64,000 bases of DNA from Alteromonas sp. BL110 (GCF_003443615.1 NZ_CP031967.1:2976001-3040000); one strand, 5' to 3'. Positions 38,255 to 47,931 are shown, counted from the first letter of the stretch. The notes: generated by a model not told the origin, from the sequence alone. Program-made: numbers and translations.

Positions 38255-40783
38255 ATGAACAACTTCAAAACAACAGTGCAGCGTACATGCTCACTGTTTT
38301 TTCTGCTTTGCTATTGCCATTTATCCTCTGCACAACCAACAGGTGTAGATTGGTCAGTCGAAGCTAAACCTAACCTCGATGATGAAAAAGTTGAACGCCA
38401 GGTAGAAAAGTTGCTATCTGGGATGACGCTGAAGCAAAAGGTCGCGCAGATGATTCAGCCAGAGATTGGCTATTTGACGGTTGACGAAATGCGTAAATAT
38501 GGCTTTGGCTCTTATCTTAACGGCGGCAATTCTGCGCCATATGGGATCAAGCAAGCGGATGCGCAAACCTGGCTGAAATATGCCGATGAGATGTATTCAG
38601 CGTCAGTTGACGCGACGCTGGATGGCAGCACCATTCCAACAATCTGGGGAACCGATGCCATGCACGGCCACAGTAATGTTTTTGGTGCCACATTGTTCCC
38701 TCATAATATCGGGCTTGGCGCCGCCCGGGATCCGGATCTTATCGAAAAAATTGGCATTGCCACTGCCAAAGAAGTAGCAGCAACTGGCATTGAGTGGAGT
38801 TTTGCGCCAACAGTGGCGGTCGTCAGAGATGACCGTTGGGGACGCACCTACGAAAGTTATTCAGAAGATCCTGAAATCGTCGCTGACTACGCAGACAGAA
38901 TGGTAATGGGGATTCAGGGACATCCAGAAGAGGATTTTCTCAAGGGCTTCCACCGTATCGCTACCGCCAAGCATTTTATCGGCGACGGGGGTACGCAGGG
39001 CGGCATTGACCGAGGCGATACCCGATTAGATGAGAAAACGCTAAGAGATATCCACGCCGCGGGCTATGTGTCCGCATTGCAAGCCGGAGTGCAGTCGGTT
39101 ATGGCATCGTTTAACAGCTGGAATGGTAAGCGGGTGCATGGTGACAAATATCTGCTGACCGAGGTGCTTAAAGGCAAGATGGGCTTCGATGGTTTTATTG
39201 TCAGTGACTGGAATGCCCATAAGTTTGTCGATGGCTGCGATTTGGAGCAATGCGCTGCCGCCATAAACGCCGGAGTAGATGTACTGATGGTGCCAGAGCA
39301 TTACGAGGCTTTCTTTCATAATACGGTGAAACAGGTTCAAGACGGTATTATTCCTATTTCCAGAATTGATGACGCAGTTAGGCGGTTTTTAAGAGCAAAA
39401 ATACGCTGGGGTGTGTTGTCACGAGGCAAACCTACACAGCGACTAGGTGCAGAGCATCCACAATGGCTTAATGCGACTGAGCACAAAACCTTAGCACGGG
39501 AAGCGGTAAGAAAATCACTGGTGCTGCTCAAGAACAATGGCAATACGCTGCCGCTAGCGGCGGATAGTCATATTTTGGTGGCCGGAGAGGGCGCTGATAA
39601 TATTGCTATGCAGGCCGGCGGATGGAGTGTGTCTTGGCAGGGCACAGACAATACTAACGCGGATTTTCCCAATGCAACGTCTGTTTATGCGGCCATAAAA
39701 CACTGTGTTGAATCTGCAGGTGGTACGGTGCAATACAGTGAGAGCGGCATGTTCAAACAAAAACCGGATGCTGCGGTTGTTGTACTCGGCGAGCAGCCAT
39801 ATGCCGAATGGTTTGGCGACATAAAAACCTTAAGGTTTGAGGATAACAATAATAAAAGCCTGAAAGTACTGGAAAAGCTCAAATCGGAGGGGGTGCCGGT
39901 TGTTACTGTATTTTTAAGTGGGCGACCTCTTTGGATAAATCCAATATTGAATAAGTCTGATGCGTTTGTCGCTGCGTGGTTACCAGGTTCTGAAGGGCAG
40001 GGTGTCACGGATGTTATTTTAAGTAAACCTGAAGGCGGAATAAACTACGACTTTACCGGAAGGTTGAGCTTTTCGTGGCCAAAATTTGATGATCAATATT
40101 TACTTAATAGAAACGACATAAATTATGACCCGCTCTTCCCTTATGGTTATGGGCTCACATATCAGGACCATACACAAGTTGAGAAAGTCAGCGAAGCAGT
40201 CACAGTGGCTGACGAGAAAAACACTCAGGATATGAAGCCATTGTTTGTTCGCAATCTCAGTGATGGTGTGAAATGGGCATTATCTGATAGCAAAAATAAG
40301 ATCGCGTTGATGGCATCTTCTTCTGGCGTTAGTCCTGATGGCAGCTCGCTGACTATGCAATCGGTGAACCTTGCTTATCAGGAAGATGGCCGCAAGTTTA
40401 GTTGGAAGAAAGCGGCATTAGGAAGCGCGATATTGACCTACTCTGAGGCTTATCAGGCAGAAGATGTTTTTGCAGGGCGTTACCTGAATATGAAAATTCG
40501 TCTTGATGACTGGCAGTCTTCGTCACCGATTACATTGCAGGTGCAATGTTCAGACAGCACATGTCAGAACACCGTAGCGATAGATAAAGACGAATCAGTG
40601 TTGCTAGCGGGACAATGGGTGGGGATTAGTGTTGCTGCCGACTGTCTGGATACTGAGAGCTCAGATAACGCAACGGACTCAGCGCTACGCATCATCGGTA
40701 AAGGTGAACTCAGCCTGGCTGTGGCTGAAATAGCCTTGGCGAAAAATCCGGCGACAAACTATAGGGTAATGTCTTGTCAGTAA
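38255..40783 (+). CDS. GH3 family beta-glucosidase/exo-glucanase
   Basis: Exported glycoside hydrolase family 3 enzyme, 842 residues, resembling 1,4-beta-D-glucan glucohydrolases of the ExoP/CdxA type. The signal peptide covers about residues 1-26. The N-terminal (alpha/beta)8 domain contains KHFIGDGGTQGGIDRG and the nucleophile Asp318 in GFDGFIVSDWNAH. The second GH3 domain starts around residue 410 (AREAVRKSLVLLKNNGNTLPL). A C-terminal ExoP-like galactose-binding-type domain covers about 660-830. It would trim glucose from beta-glucan oligomers in the periplasm. A weak hairpin terminator follows. Confidence 0.94.
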   Translation: MNNFKTTVQRTCSLFFLLCYCHLSSAQPTGVDWSVEAKPNLDDEKVERQVEKLLSGMTLKQKVAQMIQPEIGYLTVDEMRKYGFGSYLNGGNSAPYGIKQADAQTWLKYADEMYSASVDATLDGSTIPTIWGTDAMHGHSNVFGATLFPHNIGLGAARDPDLIEKIGIATAKEVAATGIEWSFAPTVAVVRDDRWGRTYESYSEDPEIVADYADRMVMGIQGHPEEDFLKGFHRIATAKHFIGDGGTQGGIDRGDTRLDEKTLRDIHAAGYVSALQAGVQSVMASFNSWNGKRVHGDKYLLTEVLKGKMGFDGFIVSDWNAHKFVDGCDLEQCAAAINAGVDVLMVPEHYEAFFHNTVKQVQDGIIPISRIDDAVRRFLRAKIRWGVLSRGKPTQRLGAEHPQWLNATEHKTLAREAVRKSLVLLKNNGNTLPLAADSHILVAGEGADNIAMQAGGWSVSWQGTDNTNADFPNATSVYAAIKHCVESAGGTVQYSESGMFKQKPDAAVVVLGEQPYAEWFGDIKTLRFEDNNNKSLKVLEKLKSEGVPVVTVFLSGRPLWINPILNKSDAFVAAWLPGSEGQGVTDVILSKPEGGINYDFTGRLSFSWPKFDDQYLLNRNDINYDPLFPYGYGLTYQDHTQVEKVSEAVTVADEKNTQDMKPLFVRNLSDGVKWALSDSKNKIALMASSSGVSPDGSSLTMQSVNLAYQEDGRKFSWKKAALGSAILTYSEAYQAEDVFAGRYLNMKIRLDDWQSSSPITLQVQCSDSTCQNTVAIDKDESVLLAGQWVGISVAADCLDTESSDNATDSALRIIGKGELSLAVAEIALAKNPATNYRVMSCQ

Positions 40784-40795
40784 ACTGATAGCAGT

Positions 40796-40825
40796 AGGTA
40801 GGTTCTCTACCTACCTCTACTTTTT
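40796..40825 (+). terminator. Probable terminator after the GH3 gene
   Basis: AGGTAGGT / ACCTACCT stem, 5-base loop, then CTACTTTTT. The T-run is slightly displaced from the stem. Confidence 0.6.
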
Positions 40826-40876
40826 GCTGAAGTCGTATGATGATTAATTTAAGCAATCGACGCTAGCTTCTTTGTT

Positions 40877-40971
40877 CAATAAAAAGCGGCTTTGCACGCG
40901 TCATTGTATTTACCACTCGGGTTAGCGAAATTCCGTTCCAGCTAAGGTTTTTTGTATGTAGTTTGTTAACA
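40877..40971 (+). promoter_or_regulatory. Conserved regulatory block, copy 2 (upstream of the GH16 gene)
   Basis: Second copy of the block at 35295-35389, with the same internal spacing. The spacer bases have diverged while the TACCACTCGGGTT and TTTTGTATGTA/TTGTTAACA parts are kept, as expected of functional sites. It lies 197 bases before the GH16 start, leaving a long leader (or a second promoter) from 40972 to 41168, in which no gene is seen. Confidence 0.75.
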
Positions 40972-41168
40972 AAATGCAGCCAGTGTGTAGGATTTCGGTT
41001 TAGAGGTGATTTCTTGCCTGTTATCAAAGGTTAAATATTGCTTGTGAATAGGCGGATAGCTACTTCGACATACTGGTCGGCATTTTGTTGTTTTACTCCA
41101 CTCACTTGCGGACTGTCACTCACTTAATTTTTAGTGGCTGTCTGCACCTACTCAAAACAGGAGGTATT

Positions 41169-41945
41169 ATGAAAACCCTTCCAATGCTGTGTATCGCGGC
41201 CACTATAACAAGTAGTGCGGGGGCATTTGCTGCTGATTATTTTAGAGATGATTTTAGCTGGGGCTACAACACTTCAGTATGGCAAGCACGAAATGGTGCT
41301 AATGGAACCCCGTTCGGTTGTACTTTCAACGAAGGCGCTATTTCACCCAGTTCCCATGGCATTACACTATCGGTTTCCGATGGGACCTGTTCCGAATTAC
41401 AGTCGAGCGAGTATTACAGTTACGGTAAACTCCAAGGCTCATTAAAAACCGGCAATACCGCTGGCACCGTGTCATCGCTTTTCACTTATACTTCGTGGTG
41501 GGATGAACCCGGACGGGCATGGCAGGAAATTGATATTGAATTTCTCCCTAGCCTCGGCAATGTGGTACATACTAATGTCATTTATCAGCCCGAAGGTGGT
41601 CAGTATCAAAGCTGGGAGCAGGATGTGCCGCTAGGGCAGTTCGGGCTAAATATTCAGAATGAACTACTGACTATCGGGTTTGACTGGTCGGCTACGCAAA
41701 TTCGTTGGTATGTCTATGATGCTTCAGACAATGAGCAAACTTTGCGGGTGGTGTATAAAGATAATGGTGATGGCTATATTGCCGAGGATGAAATTCCGGC
41801 TTATGCGTGGCCAGTGGATAACACCAAAATTATGATCAACCATTGGCATGGTGACAACAGCGCAGAAGCGTTTTATTTTCCAGGCCAGTATTATAACCAG
41901 GCCGCGTGGGCGTATTACGATTTTATTGAATATATTCCACATTAA
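41169..41945 (+). CDS. GH16 family beta-glucanase (lichenase type)
   Basis: Secreted endo-beta-glucanase of 258 residues. Signal peptide at residues 1-20 (ending AFA-A). Jelly-roll fold with the catalytic motif EIDIEF: Glu120 nucleophile, Asp122, Glu124 acid/base. The form without an inserted Met is that of licheninases (beta-1,3-1,4-glucanases) rather than the EIDIMEH form of laminarinases, so mixed-linkage glucan is the likeliest substrate. ATG 41169 is certain because a perfect AGGAGG sits 4 bases upstream; the longer frame from 41085 is not used. The LytS-type kinase gene follows after 40 bases, so the enzyme and its regulators probably share one transcript. Confidence 0.92.
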   Translation: MKTLPMLCIAATITSSAGAFAADYFRDDFSWGYNTSVWQARNGANGTPFGCTFNEGAISPSSHGITLSVSDGTCSELQSSEYYSYGKLQGSLKTGNTAGTVSSLFTYTSWWDEPGRAWQEIDIEFLPSLGNVVHTNVIYQPEGGQYQSWEQDVPLGQFGLNIQNELLTIGFDWSATQIRWYVYDASDNEQTLRVVYKDNGDGYIAEDEIPAYAWPVDNTKIMINHWHGDNSAEAFYFPGQYYNQAAWAYYDFIEYIPH

Positions 41946-41985
41946 ATCGTCTCTGTAAACGCGGGCAGACTAAGGGCCCGCCGTT

Positions 41986-43104
41986 TTGAAAAACAACGTT
42001 ATCGATAATAGCATTGATATATTTGTGCAAAAATTACCTTCCCGAATAAGACTTTTTTGGCTTTGTCAGTTGAGCGGCTGGGCCGTTTATGCCCTGCTTA
42101 CTGAAATTATGATCAAATTGTCCAGTAACGAACCATGGCGCATTCATTTGCCCCACCTGGTGCTGGACACCTTGTGTGGTATTACCATTACATTAGCGTT
42201 ACGCTGGCTTTATCGCCAGGCATCAACATCGCAGCAATATGTGGTGGTTAAACATGTGATGCTGATATTGGTGGCCGCCTTAGTTTGGACGCAATTTAAA
42301 TGGTATACGCTACAAGCGCTATACGGCTCTTGGTGGGTACCGATGACCTGGTTCGATTTTGGAACCTGGACATCTGCGTCACTAACCATGCTGGCAACCT
42401 GGACTGGCGGTTACTACGGCATTAAAAATTACCTAACCAGTGTAGAAGAGCGCGAACGAGCCGACAAAGCCTTGCATTTGGCGAATGAAGCGCAATTGAA
42501 AATGCTGCGGTATCAGTTGAATCCACACTTTATGTTCAACAGCATTAATGCGACCTGCACATTAATTCTGAAAAATGAGAAGAGCCATGCCATATCAATG
42601 CTTGAACAGCTTTGCGACTTTTTGCGCTACAGTTTATATACCGATCCGCTGTCGACTATCCGGGTCGCAGAGGAAATTGAGATCCTAAATAATTATCTGG
42701 ATATTGAGAAAGGGCGTTTTCAATCCCGTCTGCAGATAAATATTCAGGCTAGTCCTGACTGCCACAATGTCCTGATCCCCTCGCTAATTGTACAACCCTT
42801 GGTAGAGAACGTTCTGAAACACGGCATGATCCCAGAGCAACCTATTACAATTAATGTGGATTTCGTGACGCATAATAAAGGATTGTTGGTAACAGTCAGA
42901 GATAATGGCAAAGGCTTCCCGTCCGAGGACGTTGTTGCCAGCTCTCAGAGAGACTCCGGTATTGGACTGAGCAATTGCGAGCAACGTCTGAAACTGATTT
43001 ACCAAGGTCACGCCTCGCTTGAGACCGGCAATAATGCTGAGGGGGGGGCATGGGTGAAAATATGGATCCCAGTGACCGTGGGAGCAAGCCATGAAGCGAA
43101 TTAA
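41986..43104 (+). CDS. LytS/YehU-type sensor histidine kinase
   Basis: Membrane sensor kinase of 372 residues. About four hydrophobic helices occupy residues 20-150. The His_kinase (PF06580) segment has YQLNPHFMFNSINATCTLI with the phospho-acceptor His (about residue 184). A HATPase domain with VRDNGKGFPSED and SGIGLSNCEQRLKLIYQ completes it. The start is TTG 41986, with no strong ribosome binding site, which may mean translational coupling to GH16. It overlaps the LytTR gene by 14 bases. The pair probably senses availability of the glucan or its products and controls the cluster. Confidence 0.9.
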   Translation: MKNNVIDNSIDIFVQKLPSRIRLFWLCQLSGWAVYALLTEIMIKLSSNEPWRIHLPHLVLDTLCGITITLALRWLYRQASTSQQYVVVKHVMLILVAALVWTQFKWYTLQALYGSWWVPMTWFDFGTWTSASLTMLATWTGGYYGIKNYLTSVEERERADKALHLANEAQLKMLRYQLNPHFMFNSINATCTLILKNEKSHAISMLEQLCDFLRYSLYTDPLSTIRVAEEIEILNNYLDIEKGRFQSRLQINIQASPDCHNVLIPSLIVQPLVENVLKHGMIPEQPITINVDFVTHNKGLLVTVRDNGKGFPSEDVVASSQRDSGIGLSNCEQRLKLIYQGHASLETGNNAEGGAWVKIWIPVTVGASHEAN

Positions 43105-43915
43105 GGCCTTGTTGGTGGATGATGAATTCAGCGCTTTAGAAGGGTTACGCATACGACTTGAGCAATTTCCGTTTATAGACATTGTTGATGAGGCTACCAG
43201 CGTTAATGAGGCACTGATAGTTATCAACCGCTGCATGCCTGATTTGGTTTTTCTGGATATTGAAATGCCCGGGGAATCTGGTTTTGATTTGTTAAAAGCG
43301 CTGCAACCAGAAACTTATCCTGCGATCATTTTTGTCACCGCCTATCATCAGTATGCTATTCGAGCGTTTGAGGTGCGGGCCGTGGATTACTTGCTTAAGC
43401 CAATAAAAATGGCTCGTCTGAGCGAGGCCATTGCCCGAGTACAGGAAAATATCGGACTGCAGACGTCTAAAGCAACCATGCTTGCTACACAGGAGTCTAT
43501 GACGAAGTCATCTGCACCGCATGCAACGTGGAGTGAGCAGGACTCGTTGCATTCGACAGGTTACTACGTCGATAAGGAAAAGCTAGTCATTCAGGATGGC
43601 CGCTCCCCCACCGCTTTAGTGCCTTTCGTTGATATATTTTGGGTCGATGCGGCAGGGGATTATATGTGTGTGCATACCCGCAGTGAAACTTATGTTATGC
43701 GGGCCCGGCTTAAAAACTTGCTGCACGACACGTTACCTGATGAGTTTCTGCAAATTCATAAGTCTACCATTGTTAATTTGCGCCACATTCAACACCTTGA
43801 GAGCCTGCGTAATTCAGAGTTTAACGTTCAGTTGGTGAATGGTAAGGTGCTCAAAGCCAGCCGTACTTACAGCAAAGAGTTAAAAGCGAAAATTCTCAAT
43901 GTGATAGAGCAGTAG
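43091..43915 (+). CDS. LytTR family response regulator
   Basis: A 274-residue regulator with an N-terminal receiver (phospho-acceptor Asp in LVFLDIEMPGESGFDLL, about residue 54; conserved Lys in YLLKPI, about 104) and a C-terminal LytTR DNA-binding domain (about 170-272, with VDAAGDYMCVHT and FLQIHKSTIVNLRHI). It overlaps the kinase gene. LytTR proteins bind paired direct half-sites. The repeated block upstream of the TonB receptor and GH16 genes is the obvious candidate target. Confidence 0.93.
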   Translation: MKRIKALLVDDEFSALEGLRIRLEQFPFIDIVDEATSVNEALIVINRCMPDLVFLDIEMPGESGFDLLKALQPETYPAIIFVTAYHQYAIRAFEVRAVDYLLKPIKMARLSEAIARVQENIGLQTSKATMLATQESMTKSSAPHATWSEQDSLHSTGYYVDKEKLVIQDGRSPTALVPFVDIFWVDAAGDYMCVHTRSETYVMRARLKNLLHDTLPDEFLQIHKSTIVNLRHIQHLESLRNSEFNVQLVNGKVLKASRTYSKELKAKILNVIEQ

Positions 43916-44033
43916 TACTCTGCGCTGGCGATATTATAGCTGCTCATAATGACGCTTATTTAAAGAGCTCAGGAGCAAAGGTTTGTTGTGCTAAGCGCGT
44001 TGTCGGTAAGACACAATTTTTCTTGTAATCAAT

Positions 44034-44060
44034 TAAAAAAGGGTAGCCGAAGCTAACCCC
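44034..44060 (-). terminator. Terminator after the receptor remnant
   Basis: Read on the minus strand: GGGTTAGC, TTCG loop, GCTACCC with one bulged base, then six T. It is a genuine-looking terminator for the decayed TonB receptor gene. Confidence 0.7.
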
Positions 44061-44090
44061 AGTGGGTCGAACGAAGTGTTTCGCAGTGTC

Positions 44091-44771
44091 TTAGAATGAG
44101 TAATCGATACCTACGAAATAGTTACGGCCAAAATACTGTATATTGCCCGTTTTCGAACGATCACCATAATATGAGCGATTGGCTTCATCGGTTAAGTTAT
44201 TAACCGATACAAGCGCGTCGAAGTTTTCGGTGATGTCAAAGGAAGCTTGATAATCAAAAATGGTCTCTTCCGTTATGAAGGCTAGGTTATTACTGGAGCC
44301 GTTGACGTTACCTAAGTAAGATGAGCGATACTGGACGCTAAGGCGTCTATCGAAATCTTTATAGTCATAAAACAGAATGGCCGCATACACACGGGGAGAT
44401 AACTCTTCAAGTGGCACGTTTACATTGCTGTGGCCGTTGCCGGTATCCAAATCCCGGCTAATTTCACTTTCGGTATAGGGAAATTTGTAGCCTTTAAGTC
44501 GCAGGACATTATTCTTGACGAAATAATACGGATGGTCCGCCCCAATTTCGTTGACCACGCCCAGCACAAACACGCTCGAGGCCTCTACACGGCGTGTATT
44601 TCCGGTTGAGGGGGGGGCTTCGGTCTCGAATTCGTTCCGATTGTCATCCATCATAGTGAACCATCTCTGTAGTTCGTAGTTCCTCGGATAGCTTGACTTT
44701 AAGGTAAAAGACGCCAGTATGTCAGGCAAAATAACGAAGTGGCGCCATGTGTTTCCCCAGCGGGCGAAAGG
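44091..44771 (-). pseudogene. TonB-dependent receptor, C-terminal remnant
   Basis: About 225 residues matching the end of a large TonB-dependent receptor of the Xanthomonas/Caulobacter type: SPRVYAAILFYDYKDFDRRLSVQYRSSYLG, then a FDITENFDALVSVNNLTDEANRSYYGD strand pair and the terminal FGRNYFVGIDYSF with C-terminal Phe. Signal peptide, plug domain and most of the barrel are missing, and an in-frame TAG lies at about 44774, so it cannot be functional. It lies convergent to the LytTR gene at the right edge of the island and probably belonged to an earlier version of the locus. Confidence 0.85.
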
Positions 44772-45040
44772 AGCTACTTGAACTATTCTTTTAGCTCAAC
44801 TGCATAAGTTCACAAGTCTTGCCGCCTATAGTTACTGAATTAACTCATCGGTTAAATTTCTAAATAGGACTACAAGACAACATGGTGACAATTAAAACAA
44901 CTTTGCTGTATCTGTTTAACGGAGAATTCTATTCTTGGGCGTCTGCTTCACGCACCTAGCTGCCGTCTGGCTTCGAATATGTCAACGGCGCAACTAGCAC
45001 AAAACGGTATAGCTCAAGTTAACGTTTATAACCTTATCAA

Positions 45041-46552
45041 CTACTCCTTCCTAACCCCCCGAATATTCCCATCCATTATAACCGTCTTAACCAGCCCTTT
45101 TTCATCATCCACTTCAAAACGAACACTACTCCCATTCTTTGCAAAAAATCGTCCGCCACCCTCATGAAAATATTCTTCATTCTCAACATAAGGTAAGGCG
45201 TTGAGCACAAAACCATTGGCTGTTTTTTCTAGCACCACATTAACATTTACGGGGGTAGTTACCACATAGGTTCCAATGTATTTACTTAGCTCCTTTTGGC
45301 TTATGGGTACTAACTTCTTAACTTCAGCTTCCGAGTAACCTACGTTTAATGCTTCTTTTAAGCGTATTTCTAGCTCTCTTATTAACTGTGTTCCATTATT
45401 GCCATTAGTCATAATGGCGTAGCCGTTGCCGGTATCTAGTTCAAGGTATAGCTGCGACATAAACCCAGCATCTGCGCCGCCGTGGCCAAAGCCCAGAATT
45501 TCTCCATCGTCGCCCATGTTGATAAAAAAGCCGATGCCTACAATAGGTGGCTCAATGCTTGGCGTATTGTTGGTTAACATTTCTTTCGCGGTGTTTTGCG
45601 ATATCCAGTCGGTTTTCTGCCCTAAATACGCGCTACGAACGCCGTTTGCCATCTTCAACATGTCTGATGGCGTACTCCACATGCCAGCCGCTGCTAATGT
45701 GGCGTAGGTATGCGGGCCACCTTTAATTGGCGCACCGTCGCCGTCATACGGCGTAGCCATATTGTTTGACAAGTTGGTCGATATGGGTTGTTCGAAGCCA
45801 GAACGCGTCATGCCTAAAGGTTTAAACAAAAGCCGTTGTGACATAGTTGGCAGGGGCTCGTTAGCTATGTCTTGCAAGGTAAGCTGAGCAAGCGTTGTGC
45901 CGCCACCGGAATAACGCATTTGCGTGCCAGGTTGAATATCAACAACAACGGCATCCGTATTGGTGGGAAATGTACCTTCTAGCACTTGCTGCAAGTTAGG
46001 TACTGGTTCGCCCGCTGCATAACCGGGGAAGCCGTGCACTGTGGTGCCCGCCGTGTGGCTTAATAATCTGCGTAATGAAACAACGTCTTGCTCAGTCCAC
46101 TCATGTTCAGGTAACTGCCAGCTGGTGAGTAAGGTATTAATATCTGCATCTAAATCTAGCGGATTATCTTCGCGATATTTCATTAATATTGCGGCAAATG
46201 CGGGTTTAGAAATACTGCCTGCTTGGAATACCGTGTTTTCATCAACAGCCAATTCAGTGGTTAAATCTTTAACGCCGCTTTGCACGGTCCAAGCTATTTG
46301 CCCATTTCTCATAAACGCGACAGACACACCAGGTACATCATAATGCGCTTGTCTTTGTTCTAAAGATTGGTAATCAACCTCTTGCCCTTCAATTCGAATG
46401 CGTTCAGCAAGCCCAGTTTTCAAAAGGTTGGCTTCTTTTGATTCTGCGGCAGCAGAGGGAGGGGGGAACAGGGTTTCAGGCTCTGTACAACCCAATAACG
46501 AAGCTAAACAAAACGAAAGTGTTAAAGAGGAAAAGAGCTTGATTGATGTCAT
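45041..46552 (-). CDS. Serine hydrolase of the class C beta-lactamase family, lipoprotein
   Basis: A 503-residue protein with a lipoprotein signal (LASLLGC, Cys22) and a class C beta-lactamase/D-alanyl-D-alanine-peptidase-like core. The SxxK motif is SISK in FQAGSISKPAFAAIL (about residue 98). The Tyr motif region is MRYSGGGTTLAQLTL (about 214). A C-terminal extension (about 410-500) resembles the lipocalin-like tail of such hydrolases (PISQKELSKYIGTYV). Likely an envelope-bound esterase or peptidase; beta-lactam hydrolysis is not implied. It is the first recognisable core gene to the right of the island. Confidence 0.88.
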   Translation of the reverse strand: MTSIKLFSSLTLSFCLASLLGCTEPETLFPPPSAAAESKEANLLKTGLAERIRIEGQEVDYQSLEQRQAHYDVPGVSVAFMRNGQIAWTVQSGVKDLTTELAVDENTVFQAGSISKPAFAAILMKYREDNPLDLDADINTLLTSWQLPEHEWTEQDVVSLRRLLSHTAGTTVHGFPGYAAGEPVPNLQQVLEGTFPTNTDAVVVDIQPGTQMRYSGGGTTLAQLTLQDIANEPLPTMSQRLLFKPLGMTRSGFEQPISTNLSNNMATPYDGDGAPIKGGPHTYATLAAAGMWSTPSDMLKMANGVRSAYLGQKTDWISQNTAKEMLTNNTPSIEPPIVGIGFFINMGDDGEILGFGHGGADAGFMSQLYLELDTGNGYAIMTNGNNGTQLIRELEIRLKEALNVGYSEAEVKKLVPISQKELSKYIGTYVVTTPVNVNVVLEKTANGFVLNALPYVENEEYFHEGGGRFFAKNGSSVRFEVDDEKGLVKTVIMDGNIRGVRKE

Positions 46553-46644
46553 TATGTGTATTCCATTACGAGTGAACGTACCAGAGTACGTTCCTACTAT
46601 TATTCGGTCAATGCTAGCAATATGCTAAATCAGGCGCTCACTAG

Positions 46645-47829
46645 CTAGTCGCCTGTACCTTCCGCAATCTTCTTTTGCAAGTTAGCTAGCCGCGTTTTAT
46701 AAGAGCCATTTTCAACATTTTCTTCAAAGCTCATTGCCAGCGCTTTCTCTCGCATTTCGAGCGCCATGGCTAAATCGCCATTTGCTTCATAACCGTCCGC
46801 TAGGCTGTCGTAGGCATCAGACTTGTTAGGGAAACGAGCTATATTTTTCTTAAAAATTGCAATGGCAGAGTCAAAGTCTTGGTTGTTTAGCGCCGCATAA
46901 CCCGCGTGGTTTACGGCTTTATATTCTGGCTTTGCTTCAAAAGCGTATTTTGCAGAAAGGTCTTTATAGTATTGCTCTACCGCAGGAATGCCTTCTTGTA
47001 TAATTGCACCTGTTGGGCGCAACGAGTTAAGCTGCTTTTGAAGCGCCAAGCTCATACCTGCAAGTGCAGTCGTATTGTGGCTTTCAGATGTGTCTAGCTC
47101 GGTATCAAAGGTAAACCCTTTTCGTTCGCTGCTATTTAGTAGTTCAGCGTAACGTTCGTATGCGCTTAGCATGTTTCCACCTTCGTTACCCATATTGATA
47201 TAAAGGTATTTGTTAAGGTCGCTATCTGACGCAAAGAACGCTTTTGCCTCTGGAAATACCACTTCTTCGTGCCACCACAAACTTGGGCTAAATGCGAAGT
47301 AAGCTTGAAACAGTTCAGGCCGCTCTTGCAGTGCGTATAAGGTAAAAAGGGCGCTTAATGAATGCCCAGAAACAATCGCGTAGTTATTGGTGCGATAGTT
47401 TTCCCCTACGTAAGGCTTTAGTTCTTTTTCTAGAAAGTCTAAAAAGTTGTCGGCACCACCAGATATTCCCCATTGGTTGTAGCTTTCATCATAGGTAGGT
47501 GTGAAGTCTCGCGTGCGCTCGGTGTTGGTAATACCGATAACAATCATTTCCTGTGCCATTCCAGACTGATTTAGCAGATCTAGCGTGCCTACGGTATGCG
47601 CAAAATTACGTTGACCATCTAGCAAATATAAAACTGGGTAAGTGGTGTCTTTATAGCGGGAATAGTTATTGGGTAAGTGAACAAGCAGTTCTCGCGACTC
47701 ATTCAAAATTTCTGACTTTATTGATTTAACTTCGGCTTCGCCACGCACTTTGGCGTTTACGTGAAAGCTAAGGCTTAGGTTGAGGGTAAATACGGCGCCG
47801 ATAAAAACACAGGCAAGCTTTTGAACCAT
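46645..47829 (-). CDS. Esterase (alpha/beta hydrolase, IroE/esterase D-like) with C-terminal TPR
   Basis: Exported hydrolase of 394 residues. Signal peptide at residues 1-26 (ending VNA). Esterase fold with YPVLYLLDGQRNF and the nucleophile Ser in IVSGHSLSALFTLYALQ (about residue 148). A C-terminal tetratricopeptide segment (about 300-385: YAALNNQDFDSAIAIFKKNIARFP and a second helix pair) follows. The esterase part resembles siderophore esterases, but the TPR-bearing form is common in marine bacteria and has no defined substrate. It lies 92 bases upstream of the serine hydrolase gene on the same strand. Confidence 0.88.
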   Translation of the reverse strand: MVQKLACVFIGAVFTLNLSLSFHVNAKVRGEAEVKSIKSEILNESRELLVHLPNNYSRYKDTTYPVLYLLDGQRNFAHTVGTLDLLNQSGMAQEMIVIGITNTERTRDFTPTYDESYNQWGISGGADNFLDFLEKELKPYVGENYRTNNYAIVSGHSLSALFTLYALQERPELFQAYFAFSPSLWWHEEVVFPEAKAFFASDSDLNKYLYINMGNEGGNMLSAYERYAELLNSSERKGFTFDTELDTSESHNTTALAGMSLALQKQLNSLRPTGAIIQEGIPAVEQYYKDLSAKYAFEAKPEYKAVNHAGYAALNNQDFDSAIAIFKKNIARFPNKSDAYDSLADGYEANGDLAMALEMREKALAMSFEENVENGSYKTRLANLQKKIAEGTGD

Positions 47830-47931
47830 TTGAAATTCCCTTTCTCGCTATCAGGCGCGAGTTTTTTATAGTTTGTTTATCCTACGCTGTCATAGTCGCT
47901 CTTGCTTGTCAAAAAATAGCCAGCTAAAAAG

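Noticed and set aside
45041..46552. Serine hydrolase as an antibiotic-resistance beta-lactamase
   Set aside because: The lipoprotein form with a C-terminal extension matches general class C-like esterases/peptidases; the SxxK core alone does not indicate resistance.
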